Positions 1 through 7,946 of a stretch of DNA of 64,000 nt are shown one piece after another. Positions within the stretch are counted from its first letter, which is position 1; the number at the start of each line of letters is the position of its first letter. Source of the stretch: Flavobacterium amnicola (GTDB lineage Bacteria > Bacteroidota > Bacteroidia > Flavobacteriales > Flavobacteriaceae); the NCBI RefSeq assembly GCF_004122165.1, contig NZ_SBKO01000006.1, forward strand, positions 1-64,000, in the 5' to 3' direction. The translations under genes and the position numbers were made by a program. Under the pieces are notes generated by a model. It had not been told where the DNA came from and did no database searches. It was given only the letters and a program-made list of their open reading frames with translations.

Positions 1-2014
1 GCGCTACTGGTGCAACGGCCATTGGTGCATTGAAAAATGGAAGCGTGGTAGGAGAATTACATGTTCCTAAACTTGCATTAACTGTATAAGATGCTCCAAC
101 CGTCATACCACTTATTATTCCTGTTGTTCCGACTGTTGGACCTGGAGGTAAGAAATTATAGGTATATGTTGCATTGTAATTTGAAATTGTACTAATTCCG
201 TCGGTCGTACAAGTAGCTGGAGTCGGAATTATAGTTGGTGTAACCGGAGTCACTAACATATCATCTTTAATAAATGATACTGAAGCTGGTGAATCACAAC
301 TTCCATTATTTCCAATTACCGTATAGGATGTTCCTGTTATCATTCCGTTTATTACTCCTAAAGCTCCTACTGTTGGACCCGCTGGAGTAAAAGTATAAGT
401 GTAAGTTGCGTTGTAATTAGTAATCGTAGTTACACTATCTGACGAACAAGTAGCTGGTACTGTATTTACAGTTGGAGCTACTGGCGAAGCGTTAATTGTT
501 ACACTTACAGGTGGCGCTGCATAAGCAGGACAAGTACCCGTAGCAGGAATATTATAATTAATGGTATATGTATTAGGAGTACTTCCATTTGGAGTGATTG
601 CTCCTGTGGCCGAATTGATTATCAAGCCTGCTGGTGATGACGAATATGTCCCCCCAGAAGTTAAACCGGTTAATGTTGGAGCTTGAGGAGTTGTTTCGCT
701 ATCACAAAAAGGACTTGCATAGGAGAAACTTCCGCCTGGAGCACCTACAACATTAATTGTAAATGATCTCAAATTAGTACAACCTGTTGTATTTTGATCT
801 TCCACCATTACCCAAATCGTTTGAGGATAAACAGTAGATGCAGGAGTATAAGAAGCAAGTGTTCCGTTTGGAATTTGAGTCCCTGGCACTCCAGCATTAT
901 CAACATAGTAATAAAAAACATAATCACTTGCTGGCGCCCCATTTAACATGTAGGTATTTTGATTAATATTAAAGGTATAAGGACCAGCCCCTGAAGTACA
1001 TTGTACAATATTTTGTGGATTTAAAGTTGGTAGTGGTGGTTCCGGACCAACCGAAACATTATCAGTTACCGTTTTATTCAAACCATCACATTGCAAATAA
1101 TCTACTTGTGCCGTGTAGGTTGTAGCTACTGTAGGACAAACCGATAATGGGTTTACATTCGTACTCCCTGGTATTGGCACTCCATTCGCCAACCAACTTA
1201 AGGTTGTATTGGTTGGTCCCGCTTGCGCTGGCGTAAAGCGCCATGCCTCATTAACAGCGGACCATGTTCCCGTATTTCTTCCTGTAGGCACTACCGCTTG
1301 AGTACCCGTGCCGTTTTGAACACCAATAACGCCTCTTCCTCCATTCCAAGTAGTACAAGAGGTTCTATTTTTAACCAATACATCAATTACATTGGTCGTT
1401 TCATATAAAATAACCTGAGTAGTTTGCAACCCAACTCCTGCACCACAACTAAATTGTGGCAATTGGTTAAAATTAGCTACAAAGACTCTATTAGGTGCGG
1501 TTCCTGCAATATAATAATTTACGTTTTGAACTGCACCATTTGTAACTGGAGGAGTTCTGATATCTGTATCTTGATAGACTCCATAAATGGCATTTCTAAT
1601 AGGAAACGTTGCATTAGGTATAGTTGCAGTATAACTCCAAGGACAAAAACCGGCAGCTGACTGAGAACCATTTGGAAAATGAACCACTCCATTAGAACCA
1701 ATTAAAACCGAATTATACGTTTGACCGTAAAAACAGAAATTAAAAGGCAATGTAAAAGCTACATCCGACCAAATATCATCAGAATTAGTTGACGTAATCA
1801 AAGTTCCACCTGTAGTAATAAATAAAGGATTATAAGGAATTGATGCAACGGTATACGTCCCTGTAGGTTGTGTATTATTAAAATTAGCTTGTAAAGTGGT
1901 ACAATCACCCGAATTACAAACTGGTAAAGGTGCATCAATAGTAACTGTTACGTTTTGTGAAAATATAGTTTGCGAAACAATAACAGTAAATAAAAATTGT
2001 ATTATTTTTTTCAT
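1..2014 (-). CDS. Repeat-containing secreted surface protein (5' part, truncated by window edge)
   Basis: An open frame starts at ATG 2014 and runs off the left edge (about 671 codons visible, no stop). Residues 1-20 look like a signal peptide ending FSQ. Around residues 88-115 an aromatic/Gly segment (FCFYGQTYN, then SNGVVHF) resembles the N-terminal region of Bacteroidota adhesin-like proteins. The rest is Thr/Asn/Pro-rich Ig-like beta sequence. At about residues 510-590 and 590-668 there are two copies of a 79-aa unit (237-bp period; anchors PATCSSD and PATCTTD, then NYNATYTY). Such proteins usually end in a type IX secretion or gliding-associated C-terminal domain, which would lie outside the window. 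Role inferred: cell-surface or secreted adhesin. Low-complexity shadow frames overlap it on the + strand. Confidence 0.8.
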   Translation of the reverse strand, partial: MKKIIQFLFTVIVSQTIFSQNVTVTIDAPLPVCNSGDCTTLQANFNNTQPTGTYTVASIPYNPLFITTGGTLITSTNSDDIWSDVAFTLPFNFCFYGQTYNSVLIGSNGVVHFPNGSQSAAGFCPWSYTATIPNATFPIRNAIYGVYQDTDIRTPPVTNGAVQNVNYYIAGTAPNRVFVANFNQLPQFSCGAGVGLQTTQVILYETTNVIDVLVKNRTSCTTWNGGRGVIGVQNGTGTQAVVPTGRNTGTWSAVNEAWRFTPAQAGPTNTTLSWLANGVPIPGSTNVNPLSVCPTVATTYTAQVDYLQCDGLNKTVTDNVSVGPEPPLPTLNPQNIVQCTSGAGPYTFNINQNTYMLNGAPASDYVFYYYVDNAGVPGTQIPNGTLASYTPASTVYPQTIWVMVEDQNTTGCTNLRSFTINVVGAPGGSFSYASPFCDSETTPQAPTLTGLTSGGTYSSSPAGLIINSATGAITPNGSTPNTYTINYNIPATGTCPAYAAPPVSVTINASPVAPTVNTVPATCSSDSVTTITNYNATYTYTFTPAGPTVGALGVINGMITGTSYTVIGNNGSCDSPASVSFIKDDMLVTPVTPTIIPTPATCTTDGISTISNYNATYTYNFLPPGPTVGTTGIISGMTVGASYTVNASLGTCNSPTTLPFFNAPMAVAPVA
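2..483 (-). repeat. 79-aa (237-bp) tandem coding repeat
   Basis: Two adjacent diverged copies of a 237-bp unit lie in the surface-protein gene. The shared string acaagtagctgg occurs at 446 and 209, exactly 237 bp apart. Protein features conserved between copies: PATC, NYNATYTY, GPTVG, GxISGM/INGM, SYTV, C[DN]SP. More copies probably follow beyond the left edge. Confidence 0.75.
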
Positions 2015-2138
2015 AAATATATTATGTTTTGGTAGGGTTTTAATAAAAACTTCGAAATTTAAGTATTTTTCAATAAATTATACTAGAACTGAACAATTAT
2101 TTTTGCATTTTAACGATTATTAGTTGCAAGTAAAACCT

Positions 2139-2146
2139 TATATTTG
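2139..2146 (+). promoter_or_regulatory. Bacteroidota -7 box upstream of folE
   Basis: TATATTTG matches TAnnTTTG and lies 42 nt before the folE ATG at 2189. A TTG occurs only 12 bp upstream, shorter than the usual spacing, so the -33 element is uncertain. Confidence 0.5.
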
Positions 2147-2188
2147 CATCTTATTTTTTATACTTTTTACTTTAAATTACCTTATTTA

Positions 2189-2860
2189 ATGGCACAAAAC
2201 GAAGATTTTCAAGAAGAAATCGGAAACAACCATATAGCAACCAGTGCAACAAACCCGTTGCGTAAAGATGCGTTTGATTTAACTGACGAACAAAAAATAG
2301 AATCTATCAAAAAAGATGTTGAAAGTATTTTAACCACTTTGGGAATGGATTTGACAGATGACAGTCTTAGTGGCACTCCAAACCGAGTAGCTAAAATGTT
2401 TGTCAAAGAGATTTTTGGCGGATTGCACCCCAACAAAAAACCGGGTTCTTCTACGTTCGAAAATCATTACAAATACAATGAAATGTTAGTGGAAAAAAAC
2501 ATTACTGTGTATTCCACTTGTGAGCATCATTTATTACCTATTATAGGTCGTGCTCATGTGGCCTACATTTCTAATGGAAAGGTAATCGGTTTATCCAAAA
2601 TGAACCGAATCGTAGATTACTATGCCAAAAGACCTCAAGTACAGGAGCGTTTAACGATGCAAATCGTTCAAGAATTACAAAAAGCCTTAGGTACTGAAGA
2701 TGTGGCTTGCGTAATGGATGCCAAACACTTATGCGTGAATTCTCGCGGTATAAAAGACATTGAAAGTAGCACGGTTACTGCCGAATTTGGCGGAAAATTC
2801 AAAGAAGAAAAAACACGTCGCGAATTTTTAGATTACATTAAATTAGATACAAAATTTTAA
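2189..2860 (+). CDS. folE: GTP cyclohydrolase I FolE
   Basis: Converts GTP to 7,8-dihydroneopterin triphosphate, the first step of tetrahydrofolate/pterin synthesis, in the cytoplasm. The 223-aa product fits the family. Zinc ligands are visible: Cys111 in STCEHHLLP with His114, and Cys182 in KHLCVNSRG; the family motif VACVMDAKH precedes it. I chose ATG 2189 rather than an in-frame ATG at 2144, because 2144 lies inside the -7 promoter box and the 15 extra residues look non-coding. It is first in the folE-cysS-yidD-lgt run. Its stop codon directly abuts a structured repeat (2861-2965). Confidence 0.95.
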   Translation: MAQNEDFQEEIGNNHIATSATNPLRKDAFDLTDEQKIESIKKDVESILTTLGMDLTDDSLSGTPNRVAKMFVKEIFGGLHPNKKPGSSTFENHYKYNEMLVEKNITVYSTCEHHLLPIIGRAHVAYISNGKVIGLSKMNRIVDYYAKRPQVQERLTMQIVQELQKALGTEDVACVMDAKHLCVNSRGIKDIESSTVTAEFGGKFKEEKTRREFLDYIKLDTKF

Positions 2861-2965
2861 TAGCCCTGATAGAAGCGGCATCCTGACATTGCGAAAAGAA
2901 CAACAATTTTAGATTGCTTCGTTCCTCGCAATGACAGATACAGCGAATAGCAGGAAATAGCTCCT
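2861..2965 (+). repeat. Structured intergenic repeat (Flavo-1-like) with inner ATTGCGA hairpin
   Basis: The 105-nt spacer between the folE stop and cysS ATG folds as nested stems. Outer pairing: AGC 2862-2864 with GCT 2960-2962, and CCTG 2865-2868 with CAGG 2951-2954. Inner hairpin: TGACATTGCGA 2884-2894 with TCGCAATGACA 2926-2936 (one A-A mismatch), then GAAC/GTTC. The loop side carries GATTGCTTCGTTCCTCGC, the complement of a repeat I know from many bacterial genomes. The flanks (GAAGCGGCATCCT and AGCGAATAGC...GGAAATAGCTCCT) match from memory a recurrent flavobacterial intergenic element, possibly Rfam Flavo-1. The name is unverified. Confidence 0.6.
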
Positions 2966-2971
2966 TATAAA

Positions 2972-4453
2972 ATGACTTCATATAAATCAAACTCATTACA
3001 GGTTTACAATACGATTTCGGGTGAAAAGCAAAACTTCGCACCTATTCACGAAGGAAATATTGGTATGTATGTGTGTGGCCCTACGGTTTACAGCAATGTG
3101 CACTTAGGAAATGTGCGCACCTTTATGAGTTTCGACATGATTTATCGTTATTTTTTACATTTAGGATATAAGGTGCGTTATGTACGAAACATTACCGATG
3201 CTGGGCATTTGACCGATGACGGAAATGTAGACAACGACCGATTTGTAAAACAATCGCGTCTGGAAAAACTAGAACCGATGGAAGTGGTACAGAAGTATAC
3301 TGTCGATTTTCATAAGGTTTTGAATGTATTCAATTTTTTACCACCCACTATTGAACCTACAGCAACGGGTCATATTATAGAACAAATCGAATTGACCCAA
3401 AAGTTAATTGCGGATGGTTTTGCTTATGAGAGTCAAGGTTCGGTGTATTTTGACGTACAAGAATACAACAAAAGAGGATTGAATTATGGCGAATTAAGTA
3501 ATCGTAATGTGGATGAACTTTTTGCCAATACCCGCGATCTTGACGGACAAAACGAAAAGAAAAATCCGCAAGATTTTGCCTTATGGAAAAGTGCTTCTCC
3601 AGCTCATATCATGCGTTGGAATTCCCCTTGGGGAGAAGGATTCCCAGGATGGCATTTAGAATGTACAGCCATGAGTACCAAGTATTTGGGTGAAACGTTT
3701 GATATACATGGCGGCGGAATGGATTTGAAATTCCCACACCACGAATGTGAAATCGCACAAGGAAAAGCTTGCAATGGAACAACTCCTGTAAAATACTGGA
3801 TGCATACCAACATGCTAACAATGAATGGTTTGCGTATGAGTAAATCGACTGGAAATTATATTTTACCAATGGAATTAATCAATGGTGAAAATACTTTTTT
3901 TGAAAAAGCATTCCACCCAAGCATTGTACGTTTTTGCTTTATGCAAGCGCACTATAGAAGTGTTTTAGACATTTCAAACGATGCTATGGTAGCCAGCGAG
4001 AAAGGTTTTTCTCGTTTGATGGAAGGCATCAAGTTGATTGATAGTATTCCGACAAAAAATAACTCTACCCTTGATATTACATCTTGGAGAAACAGTTGTT
4101 ATGAAGCAATGAATGACGATTTTAATACACCTATTTTAATTGCCACTTTATTTGAAGGAATTCGATTTGTGAATTTATTGAATGATGGAAAGGAATCTAT
4201 CACAACGGAAGATTTGACGCTATTAAAAACAACTTTAACTTCATTTGTTTTTGATGTTTTAGGTATTCAAAACGAGTCGGAAACCGCTAATAATTCTGAT
4301 AAATTATCCGGTGTTGTTGAAATGTTAATCAAAATGAGAGAGGAAGCACGTGCTAATAAAAACTGGGCTTTATCAGATGAGATTCGTGACCAATTGGCAG
4401 CATTAGGCATCATTCTTAAAGACGGAAAAGACGGAACAAGTTTTACATTTTAA
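2972..4453 (+). CDS. cysS: Cysteinyl-tRNA synthetase
   Basis: Class I aminoacyl-tRNA synthetase charging tRNA-Cys; 493 aa, normal length. The HIGH-like motif HLGN is at about residues 44-47, the KMSKS loop appears as RMSKS at 288-292, and zinc-site residues include Cys35 (YVCGPTVY), the Cys of LECTAMS and the His/Cys-rich PHHECE. ATG 2972 follows the structured repeat by 6 nt, so no ordinary ribosome-binding site is visible and the repeat forms the proximal leader. It is followed immediately by yidD. Confidence 0.97.
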   Translation: MTSYKSNSLQVYNTISGEKQNFAPIHEGNIGMYVCGPTVYSNVHLGNVRTFMSFDMIYRYFLHLGYKVRYVRNITDAGHLTDDGNVDNDRFVKQSRLEKLEPMEVVQKYTVDFHKVLNVFNFLPPTIEPTATGHIIEQIELTQKLIADGFAYESQGSVYFDVQEYNKRGLNYGELSNRNVDELFANTRDLDGQNEKKNPQDFALWKSASPAHIMRWNSPWGEGFPGWHLECTAMSTKYLGETFDIHGGGMDLKFPHHECEIAQGKACNGTTPVKYWMHTNMLTMNGLRMSKSTGNYILPMELINGENTFFEKAFHPSIVRFCFMQAHYRSVLDISNDAMVASEKGFSRLMEGIKLIDSIPTKNNSTLDITSWRNSCYEAMNDDFNTPILIATLFEGIRFVNLLNDGKESITTEDLTLLKTTLTSFVFDVLGIQNESETANNSDKLSGVVEMLIKMREEARANKNWALSDEIRDQLAALGIILKDGKDGTSFTF

Positions 4454-4459
4454 TTGAAA

Positions 4460-4684
4460 ATGCTAAAAAAAATCCTCATAGCACCTTTTTTATTTCTGGT
4501 ACGTTTTTATCAGATTATTATTTCACCATTACTACCCGCTACTTGTCGGTACCAACCCACTTGTTCCCACTACATGGTAGAGGCATTAAAAAAACATGGA
4601 GTACTTAAAGGGTTATATCTAGGAACAAAAAGAATACTAAGTTGTCATCCCTGGGGAGGTAGCGGTTATGATCCTGTACCCTAG
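4460..4684 (+). CDS. yidD: Membrane protein insertion efficiency factor YidD
   Basis: Small 74-aa protein of the YidD family, assisting YidC/Sec-dependent insertion of inner-membrane proteins. The N-terminus is an amphipathic/hydrophobic helix ([13 protein letters not shown]). The diagnostic core follows: [23 protein letters not shown] and the tail [16 protein letters not shown] 4460 is preferred over an in-frame TTG at 4454, directly after the cysS stop. It is probably translated from the cysS transcript. Confidence 0.93.
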   Translation: MLKKILIAPFLFLVRFYQIIISPLLPATCRYQPTCSHYMVEALKKHGVLKGLYLGTKRILSCHPWGGSGYDPVP

Positions 4685-4698
4685 AATTTCGAATTAAA

Positions 4699-4716
4699 AA
4701 TTACGAATTACGAATT
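4699..4716. repeat. AATTACG short direct repeat
   Basis: AATTACGAATTACGAATT is a 7-bp unit in tandem in the yidD-lgt gap. Its reverse complement AATTCGTAATT recurs at 20466-20476 upstream of the helicase gene. It is part of a set of short A/T-rich phrases restricted here to intergenic DNA. Confidence 0.5.
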
Positions 4717-4723
4717 AAAACAC

Positions 4724-4731
4724 TATTTTTG
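4724..4731 (+). promoter_or_regulatory. -7 box for lgt
   Basis: TATTTTTG fits TAnnTTTG and ends 19 nt before the lgt ATG (4751). This suggests lgt has its own promoter inside the cluster. No clear TTG lies at the -33 position. Confidence 0.5.
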
Positions 4732-4750
4732 ATTCAATCGAAAAAATACT

Positions 4751-5674
4751 ATGAATAATTTACTTTATATCGTTTGGAATCCTTCGGAAGGAATCGAACT
4801 TGGTCCATTAAACTTACGTTTTTACAGCTTGATGTTTGTTGTTGCTTTTTCCTTAGGTTTTTATATCACAAAAAAGATTTTCATCCGTGAAAACGAATCT
4901 TTAGAAAAATTAGATTCACTGTTTGTATGGATGGTGATTTCGGTTTTACTAGGCGCTCGTTTAGGTCATGTATTCTTTTATGACTGGGAATATTACAGTC
5001 AAAATTTAGGTGAAATATTACTTCCGGTACGTTTCAAACCTGAATTTGAATTTACTGGTTTTCAAGGATTAGCCAGTCATGGTGCGGCTATTTCAGTGAT
5101 TATTTTCATGTATTTTTATTCGAAAAACATCATCAAAAGACCTATTCTTTGGGTTTTAGACCGAGTGGTCATCCCAGTAGCGAGTGGTGCTATTTTCGTA
5201 CGTTTGGGCAACTTTTTCAATTCGGAAATTGTGGGAGACATCACTACTTCCCCTTTCGGAATCAAGTTTGTACAAGATGCGATTAGTAAAAATAAAGCTA
5301 TGGAAATGACGGGTATTGGCAATCCGAAAGAAGCGTATAAAGCACTTACTACCGACCCACAATTTTCCACTACAATTGAAGCCATATTACCCAAACATCC
5401 ATCCCAACTCTATGAAGCATTTGGGTATATTTTTGTTTTTGGTATCTTATTTTACATGTATTGGAAAACAGAAGCAAGAAACAAACAAGGATTATTATTT
5501 GGTACTTTTTTAGTGACTTTATTTACGGTGAGAATTATTGTAGAATCAGTTAAAGAAAGTCAAGGCGGATTTGAAAACACTTTAGGATTACTTTCAACTG
5601 GACAATGGTTGAGTATTCCATTTATAATAGCCGGATTGTATTTTATCTGGAATTCGAAAAAGCAAACGGTTTAA
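4751..5674 (+). CDS. lgt: Prolipoprotein diacylglyceryl transferase
   Basis: Inner-membrane enzyme that transfers diacylglycerol from phosphatidylglycerol to the lipobox Cys of prolipoproteins. The 307-aa product has about seven hydrophobic segments. The Lgt signature is visible as RLGNFFNSEIVG at about residues 151-162, together with GLASHGAAI (catalytic His region) and HPSQLYEAFG. This gene is relevant to the many SPII lipoproteins in the window. A strong hairpin terminator follows. Confidence 0.95.
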   Translation: MNNLLYIVWNPSEGIELGPLNLRFYSLMFVVAFSLGFYITKKIFIRENESLEKLDSLFVWMVISVLLGARLGHVFFYDWEYYSQNLGEILLPVRFKPEFEFTGFQGLASHGAAISVIIFMYFYSKNIIKRPILWVLDRVVIPVASGAIFVRLGNFFNSEIVGDITTSPFGIKFVQDAISKNKAMEMTGIGNPKEAYKALTTDPQFSTTIEAILPKHPSQLYEAFGYIFVFGILFYMYWKTEARNKQGLLFGTFLVTLFTVRIIVESVKESQGGFENTLGLLSTGQWLSIPFIIAGLYFIWNSKKQTV

Positions 5675-5692
5675 ACCATAACCTTCCCTCAT

Positions 5693-5722
5693 AAAAAAAT
5701 CCCGATTACTCGGGATTTTTTT
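5693..5722. terminator. Bidirectional terminator between lgt and DUF2059 gene
   Basis: ATCCCGA / TCGGGAT stem with a TTAC loop, flanked by A- and T-runs. It serves the convergent genes on both sides. Confidence 0.85.
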
Positions 5723-6147
5723 TATTTTCTATTCTCTAATTTTTGAATTACTTTTTGGGCCAACTCCTGCCCCCATTTCTTTCCAATTTCCATTGACTCG
5801 TTCATCATTTGTGGCATAATTGAAGTGACTTTTTTTCCAGTAGGTGATTTGTAAAACTTCACCAAATTCTCTAAATCTTCTTCGGTATAATATTTATCAT
5901 AGATAGGAACATAAAGATTGATTAACTCTTCTGAATTTACTTCTTTCTTTACTTCGATCCAAAAATCATCCGGGATACTATTATCTCTATTTCTAAAACT
6001 ATTCATGATATTATCCATCATTTGTACCCCAATTTTATCCACTCCCGTTAAAGAAATCATTTCCAAAATCTTTGCTTTTTTTGATTCTGATTGCGAATAA
6101 CTATTAACATAGAACAATACCGACACAATAAAAAATGCCTTCTTCAT
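5722..6147 (-). CDS. DUF2059 secreted protein
   Basis: 141 aa with a signal peptide (hydrophobic core FFIVSVLFYV, likely cleavage after YSQS). The body is helical and contains the DUF2059 pattern YDKYYTEEDLENLVKFYKSP followed by GKK and an IMPQMM segment. Function is unknown; the protein is probably periplasmic. It is last in the operon headed by the LUD gene, 18 nt after the SOD gene, and ends in the shared terminator. Confidence 0.8.
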   Translation of the reverse strand: MKKAFFIVSVLFYVNSYSQSESKKAKILEMISLTGVDKIGVQMMDNIMNSFRNRDNSIPDDFWIEVKKEVNSEELINLYVPIYDKYYTEEDLENLVKFYKSPTGKKVTSIMPQMMNESMEIGKKWGQELAQKVIQKLENRK

Positions 6148-6165
6148 TTACTATAAAATTTTAAA

Positions 6166-7023
6166 TTAATTTGATTTTTCTTCGACTTTCAGAGTCGTTT
6201 CTACAGGCACTTCTATCGTTTCTGTTGTAGTACTTGGGGTTGTGGCAGCAGGTGCCGATGATTTTGAAAAAGCGCCGTAACGCTCTTCTACTTTGTCCCA
6301 ATTGACCACACTAAAAAAGGTATAAGCATACTCTCTTTTTTTATTTTGGAATTTAAGGTAATAAGCATGCTCCCAAACGTCTAAATTCAACAACGGAATC
6401 CCAACAATACCTAAACCTTTTGTTTGCGGACTATCATTATTAGGCGTAGTAATAATTCGCAATCTTCCGTATTTATCCGACAACAACCAGATCCAACCCG
6501 AACCTTGCAATTTCACTGAAGTTTCCGCAAATTGGCGCACAAATTCATCATAAGAGCCAAAATCTCTAGTAATAGCATCTAACAACTCCCCTTCCGGTTC
6601 TCCTCCCGCTTTGGGCGCCATAGATTCAAAAAAGAAGTTATGATTGTACACCGCGCCGGCATTGTTTCGAACATCAACGTCTGAAAAATTTAGATTTTTA
6701 AGAACATCTACAATTTCCATTGATTCGTATTTCTTCCCTATGATGGATTTATTCAGCGCGTTTACATAAGGCAACAAATGTTTGGCATAATGCAATTCCA
6801 TTGTTGTTGCGTCAACATGAGGTTCTAAAGCTTGATAACTAAAAGGTAGCGCATAAAGTTCGAAAGCACCTTCGGCAGCCTTTAAATCAGATGGTTTACC
6901 ACCTTTTTGTTCGATAGCAACAATAGGAGTTGCTGGAACATCCACTACTTCAACCAAGGTATCTTTTTTACAAGCAACCATTGAAGCAAATACTGTCAAA
7001 AATAAAACGGCCTTATTTCTCAT
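6166..7023 (-). CDS. Fe/Mn superoxide dismutase-fold lipoprotein with atypical active site
   Basis: 285 aa. An SPII signal ends at Cys18 (ASMVAC), so the enzyme is lipid-anchored in the envelope. The SOD domain spans about residues 52-250. Metal ligands are all present: His78 (LHYAKH), His128 (YNH), Asp215 and His219 (DVWEH). The Gln that contacts the metal-bound solvent is missing: the FeSOD position (E. coli Gln69) is Ala124 and the MnSOD position (Gln146) is Asn196. A Ser/Thr/Pro/Glu-rich tail follows residue 253. The start is separated from the upstream ACBP stop by one base. Superoxide dismutation is likely but metal preference cannot be called. Confidence 0.85.
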   Translation of the reverse strand: MRNKAVLFLTVFASMVACKKDTLVEVVDVPATPIVAIEQKGGKPSDLKAAEGAFELYALPFSYQALEPHVDATTMELHYAKHLLPYVNALNKSIIGKKYESMEIVDVLKNLNFSDVDVRNNAGAVYNHNFFFESMAPKAGGEPEGELLDAITRDFGSYDEFVRQFAETSVKLQGSGWIWLLSDKYGRLRIITTPNNDSPQTKGLGIVGIPLLNLDVWEHAYYLKFQNKKREYAYTFFSVVNWDKVEERYGAFSKSSAPAATTPSTTTETIEVPVETTLKVEEKSN

Positions 7024-7024
7024 A

Positions 7025-7294
7025 TTATTTTCCTAGTATTTCGTTAACAAGTTCTATATAGGCTATTTTCGAATCCTCTTCACTCATATTGCTTACCTGT
7101 AGCCAAGCATTGGTTTTAAAAGCATCACGAACATCTTGACTCGAATAGTTTACACTTCCAAATCCACCAAAAGTAGCTTGCTTGTAATAGGCATACAAAC
7201 GAAGCATAACATCCTGAGGCAAGGAATCTTGCTCCATGTTCGAAGCTCTTTCAAATGCTTCTTTAAATTGAGTATCTAAATCTTTTTCAGGCAT
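7025..7294 (-). CDS. Acyl-CoA-binding protein
   Basis: 89 aa, the normal size of the ACBP family, which buffers and delivers long-chain acyl-CoA in the cytoplasm. The four-helix signature is visible: LDTQFKEAFERA, LPQDVMLRLYAYYKQATFG, and AWLQVSNMSEEDSKIAYIELV. The canonical KQAT motif is intact. It sits between psd and the SOD gene with one-base spacings, which ties it to lipid metabolism. Confidence 0.9.
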   Translation of the reverse strand: MPEKDLDTQFKEAFERASNMEQDSLPQDVMLRLYAYYKQATFGGFGSVNYSSQDVRDAFKTNAWLQVSNMSEEDSKIAYIELVNEILGK

Positions 7295-7295
7295 A

Positions 7296-7946
7296 TTACC
7301 CTAAAGCAATTATTGTTTTATTACCGATCGCTTTCTCTTGAAGTTTTACATTGACTTTTGTCCCTAGAGGCAAATACAAATCAACACGCGAACCAAATTT
7401 TATAAAACCAGCATCAGTTCCTTGCACGGCAACATCTCCTTCTTGCGCATAGTTTACAATTCTTTTGGCCAACGCACCTGCAATTTGACGGTACATGATT
7501 TCACCAAAAACACTATTTTCAATCACTACTGAAGTACGTTCATTTTCGGTACTAGCTTTTGGATGCCAAGCCACCAAATATTTACCTGGATGATACTTAC
7601 TATACTTTACTTTTCCTGAAACGGCATAACGCGTGACGTGTACATTGATAGGTGACATAAAAATAGAAACCATCAAACGCTTGTCTTTGAAATATTCCTC
7701 TTCGAAAACTTCTTCGATTACTACCACTTTTCCGTCTACTGGAGCTACGATTGAATTTTCATTAGGCGCAATGGTTCTGTTAGGATTTCTAAAGAATTGA
7801 AGAATCATTACATAGAAAAACAATCCAATTAACTGAATAGCCATTCGCAACCAAGCAATGTCAATTAACTCTCCTGCTAATAAAAGTATTGCAACTAATA
7901 GTACTGATGCAAATAAAATAATCTTACTTCCTTCTTTATGAAACAT
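7296..7946 (-). CDS. psd: Phosphatidylserine decarboxylase, short form
   Basis: Makes phosphatidylethanolamine from phosphatidylserine. 216 aa, of the short (PSD-A) type. Two hydrophobic segments are at residues about 9-48. The self-cleavage site appears as GS in FGSRVDLYLPLG near residue 187, yielding the pyruvoyl prosthetic group. Conserved PVDGKVV and SIFMSPINVHVTR are present. The start overlaps the end of cdsA by 11 bp, indicating translational coupling. Confidence 0.94.
   Translation of the reverse strand: MFHKEGSKIILFASVLLVAILLLAGELIDIAWLRMAIQLIGLFFYVMILQFFRNPNRTIAPNENSIVAPVDGKVVVIEEVFEEEYFKDKRLMVSIFMSPINVHVTRYAVSGKVKYSKYHPGKYLVAWHPKASTENERTSVVIENSVFGEIMYRQIAGALAKRIVNYAQEGDVAVQGTDAGFIKFGSRVDLYLPLGTKVNVKLQEKAIGNKTIIALG

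Noticed and set aside
1223..2123. Several + strand ORFs (61-78 aa) opposite the surface-protein gene
   Set aside because: They are out-of-frame shadows of the long minus-strand frame and have low-complexity, Ile/Ser/Asn-rich products with no start signals.
2144..2188. Extended start of folE
   Set aside because: It would begin within the -7 promoter box; FolE alignment begins after ATG 2189.
2014..2188. Riboswitch upstream of folE
   Set aside because: The 42-nt predicted leader is too short for a known folate or preQ1 class and shows no stable fold.
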